From positions 124,001 to 188,000 of the forward strand of contig NZ_DASYHI010000024.1 in NCBI RefSeq assembly GCF_035998675.1: DNA of 64,000 nucleotides, read 5' to 3'. Both the position numbers and the translations under genes were made by a program. This document shows positions 43,194 to 51,633 of this stretch, in pieces; the first letter of the stretch is position 1; every line of letters begins with the position of its first letter. Source of the stretch: Telluribacter sp035998675 (GTDB lineage: Bacteria; Bacteroidota; Bacteroidia; Cytophagales; Spirosomataceae). The notes beneath the pieces were generated by a model. The model saw nothing but the letters and a program-made list of their open reading frames with translations, did no database searches and was not told the origin of the DNA.

Positions 43194-44636
43194 ATGAAAT
43201 ACGTAAGCGTTACCAGACAGTCCAATAAGTGGCTGTATTCACTTTTGGCAGCTACTCTGTTTTTAGTGTGTATAGCCCGACCTAACGAAGCAGCGGCCCA
43301 AAAAACCACCGCCAAACCCAACTTTATCATCATCTTTACCGATGACCAGGGCTATGGCGATTTGGGATGCTACGGCCATCCTTCCATCAAAACGCCCCAT
43401 ATTGATCGCATGGCGGCCGAAGGGCAGAAATGGACCAATTTCTACGTAGCCGCCAACGTATGTACCCCTTCGCGGGCCGGACTGCTGACCGGCAGACTAC
43501 CCGTAAGAAACGGAATGTACAGCGATACCCGCCGGGTGTTATTCCCGGATTCGGACGCGGGACTTCCCCAAAGTGAAAACACCATTGCCAAAGTACTTAA
43601 AGGACGAGGCTACAGTACGGCCGCTATTGGCAAATGGCACCTGGGTCACCTGCCCCAGTACCTGCCCACCAGCCACGGCTTCGACTCCTACTATGGTATT
43701 CCGTACAGCAACGATATGGATCGGGTAAACAACGTAGAGTACAAGGCAGCCTTCCTGAACCCCAAAGTCGAGTACTTCCAGGTACCTCTGATGCGTAATA
43801 CCGAGGTGATAGAGAAGCCAGCCGACCAGACCACCATCGTGAAGCGGTACACCGAGGAGGCTCAGAAGTATATCAAGGCGAATAAAAATAAGCCTTTCTT
43901 CCTGTACCTGGCGCACTCACTGCCGCACGTGCCCCTGTTTGCCTCCAAAGACTTCCTGGGTAAGAGCGAACGGGGACTGTACGGTGATGTGATCGAGGAA
44001 ATAGACTGGAGCGTTGGTCAGATCCTGAACACCCTCCGGCAGCAGGGACTGGACAAGAATACCTACGTAGTCTTTACCTCTGACAATGGTCCCTGGGCGA
44101 TATTCAACGAACATGGTGGCTCAGCGGGTCCACTCTACGGAGCCAAGGGTACCAGCTACGAAGGGGGGGTACGGGTACCGGCCATCTTCTGGGGGCCCGG
44201 TAAGGTAAAACCAGCGGTTATCTCCGGTATGGGAAGTACCCTCGACCTGCTGCCTACTATCAGTAAACTGGCCGGAGCTACGCTGCCCACCGACCGGGTC
44301 TATGATGGCTATGATCTGACTACCGTTCTGCACGGACAGGGTGGTAACCCCCGCAATGATATGTACTACTACCACGGGTCAAAACTATTTGCCGCCCGGA
44401 AAGGTGACTACAAGCTGTACTACTACAGCAACAATCCGACCGGGTACCCGGCCAAGGTAGAAAAGCTGGAAAAGCCCCAGTTGTTTAACTTACAGCATGA
44501 CCCGTCGGAGAAGTACAATCTGGCCGAAGCGCACCCGGAGGTGATTCAGGAAATAGAGGAAATGGTAAAAAAACACGCCTCTAACCTTTCCCCCGCTCCC
44601 AGCCAGATTGAGAAAAGGATTACTGCTCAGAAGTAG
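43194..44636 (+). CDS. exported sulfatase (S1 family), second of the locus
   Basis: Arylsulfatase-type enzyme of 480 residues. The signal peptide ends near NEAAAQ. NFIIIFTDDQGYGDLGCYGHP holds the metal-binding aspartates. CTPSRAGLLTGR carries Cys90, the formylglycine precursor. Then come GKWHLGH, YLAHSLPHVPLF, FTSDNGPW and a C-terminal LFNLQHDPSEKYNLAE. It follows the first sulfatase after 43 bp, so it is likely co-transcribed. The motif GYGDLGCYG points toward the S1_15/arylsulfatase A-like branch, distinct from the first enzyme, so two different sulfate positions may be attacked. Confidence 0.94.
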   Translation: MKYVSVTRQSNKWLYSLLAATLFLVCIARPNEAAAQKTTAKPNFIIIFTDDQGYGDLGCYGHPSIKTPHIDRMAAEGQKWTNFYVAANVCTPSRAGLLTGRLPVRNGMYSDTRRVLFPDSDAGLPQSENTIAKVLKGRGYSTAAIGKWHLGHLPQYLPTSHGFDSYYGIPYSNDMDRVNNVEYKAAFLNPKVEYFQVPLMRNTEVIEKPADQTTIVKRYTEEAQKYIKANKNKPFFLYLAHSLPHVPLFASKDFLGKSERGLYGDVIEEIDWSVGQILNTLRQQGLDKNTYVVFTSDNGPWAIFNEHGGSAGPLYGAKGTSYEGGVRVPAIFWGPGKVKPAVISGMGSTLDLLPTISKLAGATLPTDRVYDGYDLTTVLHGQGGNPRNDMYYYHGSKLFAARKGDYKLYYYSNNPTGYPAKVEKLEKPQLFNLQHDPSEKYNLAEAHPEVIQEIEEMVKKHASNLSPAPSQIEKRITAQK

Positions 44637-44679
44637 TATTTACTTATCAGAATTCCCTCGTAGAAATACTAGCGGACCG

Positions 44680-44704
44680 GCCCAGTACTATGTAAGTACT
44701 GGGC
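44680..44704 (+). terminator. terminator after the two sulfatase genes
   Basis: GCCCAGTACT pairs perfectly with AGTACTGGGC around ATGTA, followed by TATTGTTTTATT. It marks the end of the susCD-sulfatase transcript. Confidence 0.88.
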
Positions 44705-45049
44705 TATTGTTTTATTAAGTACTACCCCATAGTCACCTCGTGCCGTTCGGGGTCTTTCCTGGCTTCTTTACTCCAAAATACATCACTAACTGCCAGACTC
44801 TTCTGGCTTTGGGTACTTCTTTAACAGGATAATGAAAATAGTACCGTTTGATAATTTTTTCTGCAAACAATTCTTTTACCTATACTATTCAGCTATACTT
44901 GCTGCCTACTTAACCACACTTATTAATCCACCGCTATTTTCTTCCTTTATGCATAACTTTATAACCTAACTCTACTTCAGGCATGTCAGATAGTACGGCT
45001 TATTTGGTTAATTTACAAGATGATAATCAGTACATTAAAACTGTTTCTT
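44705..45049. other. 345 bp gap upstream of the duplicated lipoproteins
   Basis: AT-rich sequence with no supported gene. From about 44919 on it resembles the segment between the two lipoprotein genes (TTATTAATCCACC, TTCCTxTATGCA, CTAAC), so the leader was duplicated together with the gene. A short frame at 44983-45117 overlaps the lipoprotein start and is judged accidental. Confidence 0.5.
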
Positions 45050-45475
45050 ATGAAAAGCTTATCAATCCGCTGGTCGGGTGTTCTCTCCTTTCTTTTCTTA
45101 TCCTTAGTCTTCTCTAATACCAGTGGATGTATCCGCAAGTTAGATCGAACTACTGTTGTCCATGGAAAAGTCACTGACCAGACTGGGCAACCCGTAGATA
45201 GCGTGACTATACTCTTCGCTGGTACCATAGGAGTGAGAGCTGGGTTTCCTATTAAAGAGACCTTGACCGATTCTAATGGCTCATATGAACTTGTGGTCGA
45301 TGTGCCGAGAAAGTATCATTCTGCTAGTATCAATCTGTCGTTTAGTAGGCGGCAGGAATTGCTTGATAAGTATTATGAATCCCTTGTATACGAAAACGGT
45401 GTCCAAACGGGCACCTGTTGTTTTGTAGTCATGGGCGGAAAGACTAAGTATGACTTCGTACTGTTGCCCAAATAA
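45050..45475 (+). CDS. lipoprotein with carboxypeptidase-regulatory-like domain, copy A
   Basis: A 141-residue secreted protein with a signal peptide and lipobox ending NTSGC. The mature part is a small transthyretin-like beta-sandwich: VVHGKVTDQTGQPVDSVTI, then the turn TDSNGSYELVVDVP. A second part is specific to this pair, with a double Cys (TGTCCFVVMGG) and the tail KTKYDFVLLPK. It is a tandem paralogue of the next gene. The first 35 codons and last 16 codons are almost identical between copies, while the middle differs. Function is unknown; similar domains act as structural modules of surface proteins. Confidence 0.75.
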   Translation: MKSLSIRWSGVLSFLFLSLVFSNTSGCIRKLDRTTVVHGKVTDQTGQPVDSVTILFAGTIGVRAGFPIKETLTDSNGSYELVVDVPRKYHSASINLSFSRRQELLDKYYESLVYENGVQTGTCCFVVMGGKTKYDFVLLPK

Positions 45476-45665
45476 TTTATTAATCCACCACCAAACCTTT
45501 TCCTCTATGCACTGCTTCCCGATCTAACGATACTTCCACTTGTTAGCCAGAGAAGCCTCTAAGACTTTAAAAAGAGAAGTGCTAACCGCATTTGCTGGGG
45601 TAATCTTTTATCACGAACGTGAAGGCTATGCCTTCTAAGTCCGTATTACAACAAAACTATTTCTT

Positions 45666-46094
45666 ATGAAAAGCTTATCAATCCGCTGGTCGGGTGTTCT
45701 CTCCTTTCTTTTCTTATCCTTTGTCTTATCTAATACCAGTGGGTGTATCCGCAAGTTAGACCGAACTACTGTTGTCTATGGACGGGTTACCGACCAGGCC
45801 GGGCAGCCGGTAGATAGCGTAACCATACTATTTGCAGGACACAAAGGAGTGAGCGGCGGGGTTCCTATAAAAGAGACCTTGACCGATTCTAATGGTTCAT
45901 ATGAAATCGTAGTCGATGTGCCGAAAAAGTATCTGTATGCTAGTATTGTATCGTCCCTGGACTTTGAGTCACTTAGTAGCAAGTATAGCTCTCAGAATCG
46001 GCTCATTTATGAAAATGGTGTCCAGAAGAGCACCTGTTGTATTGTAGTCATGGGCGGAAAGACCAAGTACGACTTCGTACTGTTGCCCAAATAA
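45666..46094 (+). CDS. lipoprotein with carboxypeptidase-regulatory-like domain, copy B
   Basis: Tandem paralogue of the gene at 45050, 142 residues. It has the same signal peptide and NTSGC lipobox, the beta-sandwich VVYGRVTDQAGQPVDSVTI with TDSNGSYEIVVDVP, the CCIVVMGG segment and the identical C-terminus. The divergent stretch (about residues 88-120) has a one-residue length difference and many changes, against near identity at both ends. Shared leader sequence shows that the duplication unit is about 0.56-0.6 kb. It is not evidently linked to the sulfatases on either side except by position. Confidence 0.75.
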   Translation: MKSLSIRWSGVLSFLFLSFVLSNTSGCIRKLDRTTVVYGRVTDQAGQPVDSVTILFAGHKGVSGGVPIKETLTDSNGSYEIVVDVPKKYLYASIVSSLDFESLSSKYSSQNRLIYENGVQKSTCCIVVMGGKTKYDFVLLPK

Positions 46095-46121
46095 TTTTCA
46101 TTCCAAAAAACTGCCAAAAGC

Positions 46122-46428
46122 ATGAAAAAAAATATAAAACTTCTTGCAAAATTTTAGGCATTACCATCCTTTTGTTATTGGGTTTGGAGAATGGATACGC
46201 CCCAACACCCAAGGAAGGAAAGGAAAAAACCGAGCAAGAACTGCGCGATCGCAAGACCAGCCTTTTGCTCAATAAGAGTTTCTTCACCGAAGTTGATGTA
46301 GAATAATACCGCTACCTCCCCGCAACGCCAAGAAACAGATCGAAGTGCGCACTACTGCCGACCAGTAGCAGGGCCTTTATGAACGTCTTGTAGGAGTACC
46401 TAATCATCAAGCTACCCACTACCATTAA
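46122..46428 (+). pseudogene. decayed small secreted-protein gene
   Basis: An ATG is followed by an 8-A run, and the frame stops after 11 codons. One more A would open a coherent signal-peptide protein (KTSCKILGITILLLLGLENGYA, then PTPKEGKEKTEQELRDRK) ending at 46304-46306. Beyond that, another frame still reads NAKKQIEVRTTADQ, stop, QGLYERLVGVPNHQ, which looks like coding sequence with one stop in place of Gln. The picture is of a gene broken by a frameshift and a nonsense change, or of several base errors. The family is not recognised. Confidence 0.45.
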
Positions 46429-46483
46429 ATTGTTAGTGAATTTTGCTTTATCTAAAAGAGCCTGCTATTTTCTATTTCTCTGT

Positions 46484-47947
46484 ATGAGCCGTAAGCCACA
46501 AAACTGCCTCCTGGTACTACTAAGTCTATTTCTGTTTGTCCAGTCCGGCTGCCAGCGCTCCGGCACAAAAACAGCCGCTACTACGTCCGGAGCCTCCGGT
46601 AAACCCAACTTCATCATTATCCTGATGGATGACCTGGGCTGGGCGGATGTGGGCTTTAACGGCAGTACCTACTACCAGACCCCCAACCTGGACCGCATGG
46701 CGGCCCGCTCGGTGCAGTTTAAGCAGGCCTACGCGCCCTCACCGGTATGCTCCCCCACCCGCGCTTCTCTCCTGACCGGCCAGCACCCGGCCCGTCTGCA
46801 GATTACCGACTGGCTACCCGGCCGTACCGACCGCCCCTCGCAGAAAATGCTCCGGGCGCAGCTCCTGCCCGAACTACCACTCAGCGCTACGACCCTGCCC
46901 GAGGTACTTAAGGGAGCAGGCTACACCACCGCGCATATTGGCAAATGGCACCTGGGCGGCGAAGGCCACGGTCCGCAGCAGCAGGGCTTCGATAGCAACA
47001 TTGCCGGCAACCACAGCGGTAGTCCCACCAACTACTTCTACCCCTACCGGAACCGGCAGACCGGCAAAGACCAGATGCCCGGCCTCGAACAGGGTACCGA
47101 CGGCGAGTACCTCACCGACCGCCTTACCGACGAGGCAGAGCAGTTTTTGGCCCAACAGAAAGGAGAACCGGGCCTCGCCAGGCCCTTCCTGCTGTACCTG
47201 GCGCACTATGCCGTACACATTCCATTGCGGGCCAAGCAGGACCTAATTGCTAAGTACCAGCAAAAAGTACCCTCCGAAGGTACCCAGCGTAATGCCATTT
47301 ATGCCGCTATGATCGAGAGCATGGACCAGAGCGTAGGGCGAATCCTGCGGAAGCTGGAAGAACTGGGGCTGGACAAAAATACGGTGGTGATATTTACGTC
47401 GGACAATGGTGGGCTATCGGTGAAGGAAGGGCCCAATACCCCCGCAACCTCCAACTACCCCTTGCGGGACGGCAAAGGGTACCTCTACGAAGGCGGTATC
47501 CGGGTGCCCCTGCTGGTACTACTACCAGGTACCCGCCAGCAGCCGTTTGTATCGCAGGTACCCGTTACCCTCACCGACCTGTACCCAACCATTCTGGACC
47601 TGGCAGGAGTAGAGAGTGGAGGTACTACTGATGGTAAAAGCCTGGTTCCGCTGCTCCGGCAGGGTACCTTGCCGGAGCGCCCCCTCTACTGGCACTACCC
47701 GCACTACAGCAACCAGGGCGGTCGGCCCGGCTGGGCTATCCGGGAAGGCGACTACAAACTGATTGAGTACTTTGAAGACCATTCGCAGGAGCTATTCAAC
47801 CTGAAAGCTGACCCCAGCGAACAGAATGATCTGCTGAAACAGGAGCCCAAACGGGCAGCCTTGCTCACAGCCAAACTACACACCTGGGGCAAAGAGGTAA
47901 ATGCTCAGATGATGAAGCCGAATCCGGAGTACGTAAAGAATGAATAA
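46484..47947 (+). CDS. lipoprotein sulfatase (S1 family), third of the region
   Basis: Sulfatase of 487 residues anchored by a lipid. From the ATG at 46484 the signal LLVLLSLFLFVQSGC gives a proper lipobox; an upstream TTG would bury it. Motifs: NFIIILMDDLGWADVGFNG, CSPTRASLLTGQ (Cys89, formylglycine precursor), GKWHLGGEGHGPQ, YLAHYAVHIPL, FTSDNGG and LFNLKADPSEQNDLL. It lies behind the duplicated lipoproteins and a decayed gene, apart from the other two sulfatases but in the same direction, and probably serves the same sulfated substrate. Confidence 0.94.
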   Translation: MSRKPQNCLLVLLSLFLFVQSGCQRSGTKTAATTSGASGKPNFIIILMDDLGWADVGFNGSTYYQTPNLDRMAARSVQFKQAYAPSPVCSPTRASLLTGQHPARLQITDWLPGRTDRPSQKMLRAQLLPELPLSATTLPEVLKGAGYTTAHIGKWHLGGEGHGPQQQGFDSNIAGNHSGSPTNYFYPYRNRQTGKDQMPGLEQGTDGEYLTDRLTDEAEQFLAQQKGEPGLARPFLLYLAHYAVHIPLRAKQDLIAKYQQKVPSEGTQRNAIYAAMIESMDQSVGRILRKLEELGLDKNTVVIFTSDNGGLSVKEGPNTPATSNYPLRDGKGYLYEGGIRVPLLVLLPGTRQQPFVSQVPVTLTDLYPTILDLAGVESGGTTDGKSLVPLLRQGTLPERPLYWHYPHYSNQGGRPGWAIREGDYKLIEYFEDHSQELFNLKADPSEQNDLLKQEPKRAALLTAKLHTWGKEVNAQMMKPNPEYVKNE

Positions 47948-47954
47948 GCGATTA

Positions 47955-47986
47955 GAGGGAGAAAGCAGGAAAGGTAAAAAGGAGGA
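47955..47986 (+). repeat. short purine-rich element
   Basis: GAGGGAGAAAGCAGGAAAGG and the following TAAAAAGGAGGAAAA lie between convergent genes. They share AAGGAGGAAA and AGGAAAGGTA with the larger purine-rich region at 54711-54765 and, on the other strand, with the insert at 50629-50671. Confidence 0.5.
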
Positions 47987-47993
47987 AAATACT

Positions 47994-49319
47994 CTACCTT
48001 CTATCTCTCCACTCATTCCTGGTTTTATTTACCTCAATTACCAGCCAGCCTCCCACCACCAGGTACTCCAACCCTACTACCCATAGGTTTTCGGAGAAAG
48101 GAACGTTGCCGTAGGCGAGGTAAGTTAGGGGTAGCAAAGCCGACCACACCAGCACGTAGCGGAAGCGGGTGAGTACACCCAGCGCTACCAACGGCGTTAC
48201 GTACCAGGGGTGTACCGTGGTAGCGCACAGCAGGTACACCGTCAGGATGAGCAGGGCTCGCTCGTACAGCGAGAAGTGTATCTTTTTATAAAAGGATAGA
48301 AAAAGAATAGCCGAAAAACTCACCAGCGACAGCAGCGGTCCCAGAGTACCTATAGGGTTATACCCCAGCAGCCAGGTACCTGCCGACCGCAGCAGGTAGT
48401 ACAGGCCGGCGTTGAACTCGAAGCGCCGGAAGTACAGCCCGAGGCTATCGGACATGTTGTACCAGATAGCCGGGTCCCAGAAAGGCAGGAACGACAGCAG
48501 CACACCTATCCCTACAAGGCCCGCGTAGCTAACCTGCTCCCGGAGCTTCAGCCGGCTTATCAGCAAGGGCAGAAAAATGAGTGGCAGCAGCTTTATGCCC
48601 ACCGCCCCCGCCAGCATCAGGGCCGAAAGATTCCGCTTTTGCTCTTGCCAAAAGTACAGACTGCCCAGCAGGAAGAAAATCGTCACGCCTTCGTAGTGGA
48701 TATTGCCCGTCAGCTCGGCAAGTACCAGTGGGTTTAACCCATACAGTAGTACCGCCCGTCGGGCCGTCTCCTCTATGTACCCTACTGACTTTGTAATTCT
48801 ATAAATCAGGAGCAGTGACCCCAGCTCTGCCAGCAGTATAGGTACCTTAAGCCACACTATGGTTGCGTAGGTACCGGTACCCAGTCCGGTAGCCACGGCA
48901 AACCAGCCCTGCAGCAGGGGCGGATAGACGGTGTAGTACCTGGGAGAATTAAGATTTTGAAAAAGCTCCCGCCCTAACCCCAGCCTGGTAGCCCACTCGG
49001 TATATAAAATATTAGCCGGAAGATAAACAAACGGATTGTAGCCGTGTAGTAGCAGCCGACCGTCCCAGATAAAGCGGTACACATCGTCCGAAAGCGCGGG
49101 CAGTGCAAACAGCCACACCAGCCGAAACAAGAGTGCCGCCCCCACAAAAAGCAGAAAATCTTTTTCTACCCGCTTGATCAACAGGAAACCGTACAGCAGG
49201 AACAGCCCGCACCAGAGGAGCAGTAGCTGCGTGGTAGCGGTTCGGGGGGTGGCATAGGCCAGCCACGAGTGGCCAATCAGAGAAATGCTAATCCAACCCC
49301 ACTGTACATAGCGGTTCAT
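47994..49319 (-). CDS. GT-C type integral-membrane glycosyltransferase (GT87/mannosyltransferase-like)
   Basis: Polytopic protein of 441 residues with about 12 membrane helices. Loop 1 carries the acidic GT-C motif LSDDVYRFIWDGRLLLHGYNPF, where the Asp pair activates a polyprenyl-phosphate sugar. The loop YYTVYPPLLQGWF also fits. Such enzymes use polyprenyl-phospho-mannose or a similar donor on the periplasmic side. Its start overlaps the stop of the GT2 gene by 4 bp, and a polyprenyl-phosphate sugar synthase-like gene opens the operon, which would supply the donor. Confidence 0.82.
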   Translation of the reverse strand: MNRYVQWGWISISLIGHSWLAYATPRTATTQLLLLWCGLFLLYGFLLIKRVEKDFLLFVGAALLFRLVWLFALPALSDDVYRFIWDGRLLLHGYNPFVYLPANILYTEWATRLGLGRELFQNLNSPRYYTVYPPLLQGWFAVATGLGTGTYATIVWLKVPILLAELGSLLLIYRITKSVGYIEETARRAVLLYGLNPLVLAELTGNIHYEGVTIFFLLGSLYFWQEQKRNLSALMLAGAVGIKLLPLIFLPLLISRLKLREQVSYAGLVGIGVLLSFLPFWDPAIWYNMSDSLGLYFRRFEFNAGLYYLLRSAGTWLLGYNPIGTLGPLLSLVSFSAILFLSFYKKIHFSLYERALLILTVYLLCATTVHPWYVTPLVALGVLTRFRYVLVWSALLPLTYLAYGNVPFSENLWVVGLEYLVVGGWLVIEVNKTRNEWRDRR

Positions 49320-50833
49320 GGCTTTACCAGCGAATGGCGCACGGAGTAGAAAGCGACGAAGCCGTAGCCCAGCACCAGCAGCAGATGAAAGCCCAGCGCC
49401 CCGTACTGACCCGTAGCCAGCCCATATATTAAGCCCGCTGCAAAGTAAAGTACCAGTACCAGCTCCATCCAGGTCAGGGGCGGAATGCGGCGGGCATTGT
49501 AGGCGTTGCTTTGCCAGCGGTCGGTGCGGTTACGGACATTGAACTTGGGCGTACGCACAAAGGGAGATTTCCGGCCCAGGTACCCTTCCATAACAGCCAC
49601 CGCGTTGTGCAGGGAAAGGCCCAGCATAATAGCCAGAAAGGTCGGGAATAAGATGATAAACTCCCAGACGCCGGATTTTTTCTGAAAAGCAGTCCAGTAA
49701 AACAGCGCCAGAATAACCATACTTACCTGAAAGAAAGCCAGCCAGCCCCAGGGTACCTCCAGCAACAGCATCGGTACGCTCAGAAGGGCTATTGAAAGAG
49801 TACAGATAAATATTGCGCTGTTCAGCAAATGGAAGGAGGCGTGCAGCTTGGTGGCCAGCGGGAGCGCCCGGTCGCGCCACACCGGGAGCAGGTTCTTGCG
49901 GGCGCATTCGGCGGCACCTTTGGTCCAGCGGTACTGCTGCGACTTTACGGCGGGCATGGTTACGGGTAGTTCGGCCGGTGACACCTGGTCTTCCAGGTAC
50001 ACAAACCGCCACCCCCGCTGCTGGGCGCGGTAGCTCAGGTCCAGGTCTTCGGTGAGGGTATCGGCCGACCACCCCCCGGCGTCTTCGATGGTAGCCTTGC
50101 GCCAGATACCGGCGGTACCGTTAAAATTTATAAAATGCCCGCCGGTGTTACGCCCCACCTGTTCAATGGTGAAGTGGGCATCCAGCCCGAAGGATTGCAT
50201 CCGGGTAATGAGGGAGTAGTCTTCGTTGAGGTGCCCCCAGCGCGTCTGGACTACACCTACCTCCGGGTCCCGAAAATAGGGTACTGTTCTTTTCAGGAAA
50301 TCAGCGGGTGGCAGGAAGTCCGCGTCAAAGATAGCGACGTATTCGCCCTGCGCCCGTTCCAGCCCAAAGGCCAGCGCACCCGCTTTAAAGCCCGTGCGCT
50401 CCGGACGGCGTACGTGGTCTATGGTGAATCCGGCCGCCTGGTACTTCGCTACCCGGCGGGCTATTAGGGCGGTAGTGTCATCGGTGGAGTCGTCCAGTAG
50501 TTGTATTTCCAGTAGCTCGCGTGGGTAGTCAAAGGCCGTGATGGTATCAATCAGCCGCTCTACTACGTACCGCTCGTTATAAACCGGCAGCTGTACCGTC
50601 ACTTTGGGCCAGTGCTCTGGTATAGTAGTTTCCTCCTCCTTTTCTCCCTGCTTCCTTTCCTCCTTTCCTCCGCAGCGGGAGGCGCCGCTGCCACGGTGGC
50701 TCCTCCGGCGGCCGCCTTTTTTATCTTTCCAATACAGAATGACCAGACTCAACTGCGCCAGACTGTACCCGAAAATAAACAGCATGGGCAGCAGGTACAG
50801 GAGCAGGACGATGTAATACAGGACTTCGGACAA
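49316..50833 (-). CDS. membrane GT2 glycosyltransferase (cellulose synthase-like) with charged insert
   Basis: Enzyme of 505 residues with one N-terminal helix, a cytoplasmic GT-A domain and four C-terminal membrane helices. GT2 motifs: VQLPVYNERYV, LDDSTDDTT, the FDADFLPP DxD motif, TEDLDLSYR with the catalytic Asp, and QQYRWTKG (QxxRW). This set is typical of processive or ceramide-glucosyltransferase-like enzymes. Between the first helix and the catalytic domain sits a low-complexity insert (about residues 38-70, KKGGRRRSHRGSGASRCGG, then KEERKQGEKEEETT) encoded by a palindromic purine/pyrimidine-rich DNA element. The catalytic motifs are intact. Confidence 0.9.
   Translation of the reverse strand: MSEVLYYIVLLLYLLPMLFIFGYSLAQLSLVILYWKDKKGGRRRSHRGSGASRCGGKEERKQGEKEEETTIPEHWPKVTVQLPVYNERYVVERLIDTITAFDYPRELLEIQLLDDSTDDTTALIARRVAKYQAAGFTIDHVRRPERTGFKAGALAFGLERAQGEYVAIFDADFLPPADFLKRTVPYFRDPEVGVVQTRWGHLNEDYSLITRMQSFGLDAHFTIEQVGRNTGGHFINFNGTAGIWRKATIEDAGGWSADTLTEDLDLSYRAQQRGWRFVYLEDQVSPAELPVTMPAVKSQQYRWTKGAAECARKNLLPVWRDRALPLATKLHASFHLLNSAIFICTLSIALLSVPMLLLEVPWGWLAFFQVSMVILALFYWTAFQKKSGVWEFIILFPTFLAIMLGLSLHNAVAVMEGYLGRKSPFVRTPKFNVRNRTDRWQSNAYNARRIPPLTWMELVLVLYFAAGLIYGLATGQYGALGFHLLLVLGYGFVAFYSVRHSLVKP
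50629..50716. repeat. purine/pyrimidine-rich palindromic element inside the GT2 coding sequence
   Basis: A pyrimidine tract (50629-50671) is followed by a hairpin GCAGCGG-gaggcg-CCGCTGC (50672-50691), the palindrome GCCACGGTGGC (50690-50700) and the perfect palindrome GGCGGCCGCC (50707-50716). It shares the 14-mer AAAAGGAGGAGGAA and the 13-mer AAAGGAGGAAAGG with the intergenic region at 54709-54765. Confidence 0.75.
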
Positions 50834-50931
50834 AATAGCTAACGATTCAGGATCTATTCAGATGGTTTCTTACTACTTCAAAGGTACTATTCTTTCCTGA
50901 TTCAGGCACAGGTCTGTACGGTACTTCCTTC

Positions 50932-51633
50932 TTACCTATACTTAAATATCCAGCTCAAAATTTTATAACCGGCCAGCAAAGTACCTTTCACAGTACCTGA
51001 TATTTTGGAGTGACCAATGCGGCGGCGGTAGGTAACGGGTACCTCGCCCGTCCGAAAGCCCAGTTTTGCGGCCTTCAGCTGCATTTCTACGGTCCAGCCG
51101 TAGGTAGTATCCTGCATATCCATCTCCAGAAGCTTGTTAAAGCGCACCGCCCGAAAGGGACCCAGATCGGTGTACCTGCTACCGTACAGCTTTTCGATAA
51201 GGGTAGTGGCCAGCCAGTTGCCAAATACCTGCTGGGGCGTCATGGAGCCCGGCTCGCGCTTGCCCAGCGCCCGGGAGCCAATCACCAGGTCGAGGTTGTT
51301 TTCGGTCAGGTGGCTGACCAGCAGCGGAAGTTCTTCGGGGTAGTCGGAGTAGTCGGCATCAATAAACACGACTACATCCGGTGGTATGGCTTTACTTTTT
51401 AAGTGCGCAATGCCTTTCAGACAGGCGTAGCCGTAGCCCTGACGGGGTTCATCCAGTACGGTAGCGCCGGCCGCCTCCGCTGCCTGACGGGTGTCGTCGC
51501 GCGAGTTATTGTCTACTACGAGTATCTCCCTGACCAGGTGCTGAGGAAGGTCTTTTACTACATTTCCTACCGCATTTTCTTCGTTGAAAGCCGGTATAAT
51601 TACATCAATGACTGGAGGTTGCAAAATATACAA
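50932..51633 (-). CDS. GT2 glycosyltransferase, polyprenyl-phosphate mannose/glucose synthase-like
   Basis: Soluble or membrane-associated GT-A enzyme of 233 residues. Motifs are those of dolichyl-phosphate mannose synthase relatives: VIIPAFNEENAVGNVV, ILVVDNNSRDDT, FIDADYSDYPEEL, VIGSRALGKREPGSM, and TDLGPFRAVRF near the product site, with Arg-rich VTYRRRIGHSKISGTVKG. It lacks the C-terminal membrane anchor. It heads a minus-strand cluster with the processive GT2 and the GT-C enzyme, and probably makes the lipid-linked sugar the latter consumes. Confidence 0.9.
   Translation of the reverse strand: MYILQPPVIDVIIPAFNEENAVGNVVKDLPQHLVREILVVDNNSRDDTRQAAEAAGATVLDEPRQGYGYACLKGIAHLKSKAIPPDVVVFIDADYSDYPEELPLLVSHLTENNLDLVIGSRALGKREPGSMTPQQVFGNWLATTLIEKLYGSRYTDLGPFRAVRFNKLLEMDMQDTTYGWTVEMQLKAAKLGFRTGEVPVTYRRRIGHSKISGTVKGTLLAGYKILSWIFKYR

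Noticed and set aside
44983..45117. 44-codon frame starting MSDSTAYLVN upstream of lipoprotein copy A
   Set aside because: It overlaps the start of a clear lipoprotein gene in another frame, and the equivalent position before copy B has no such frame.
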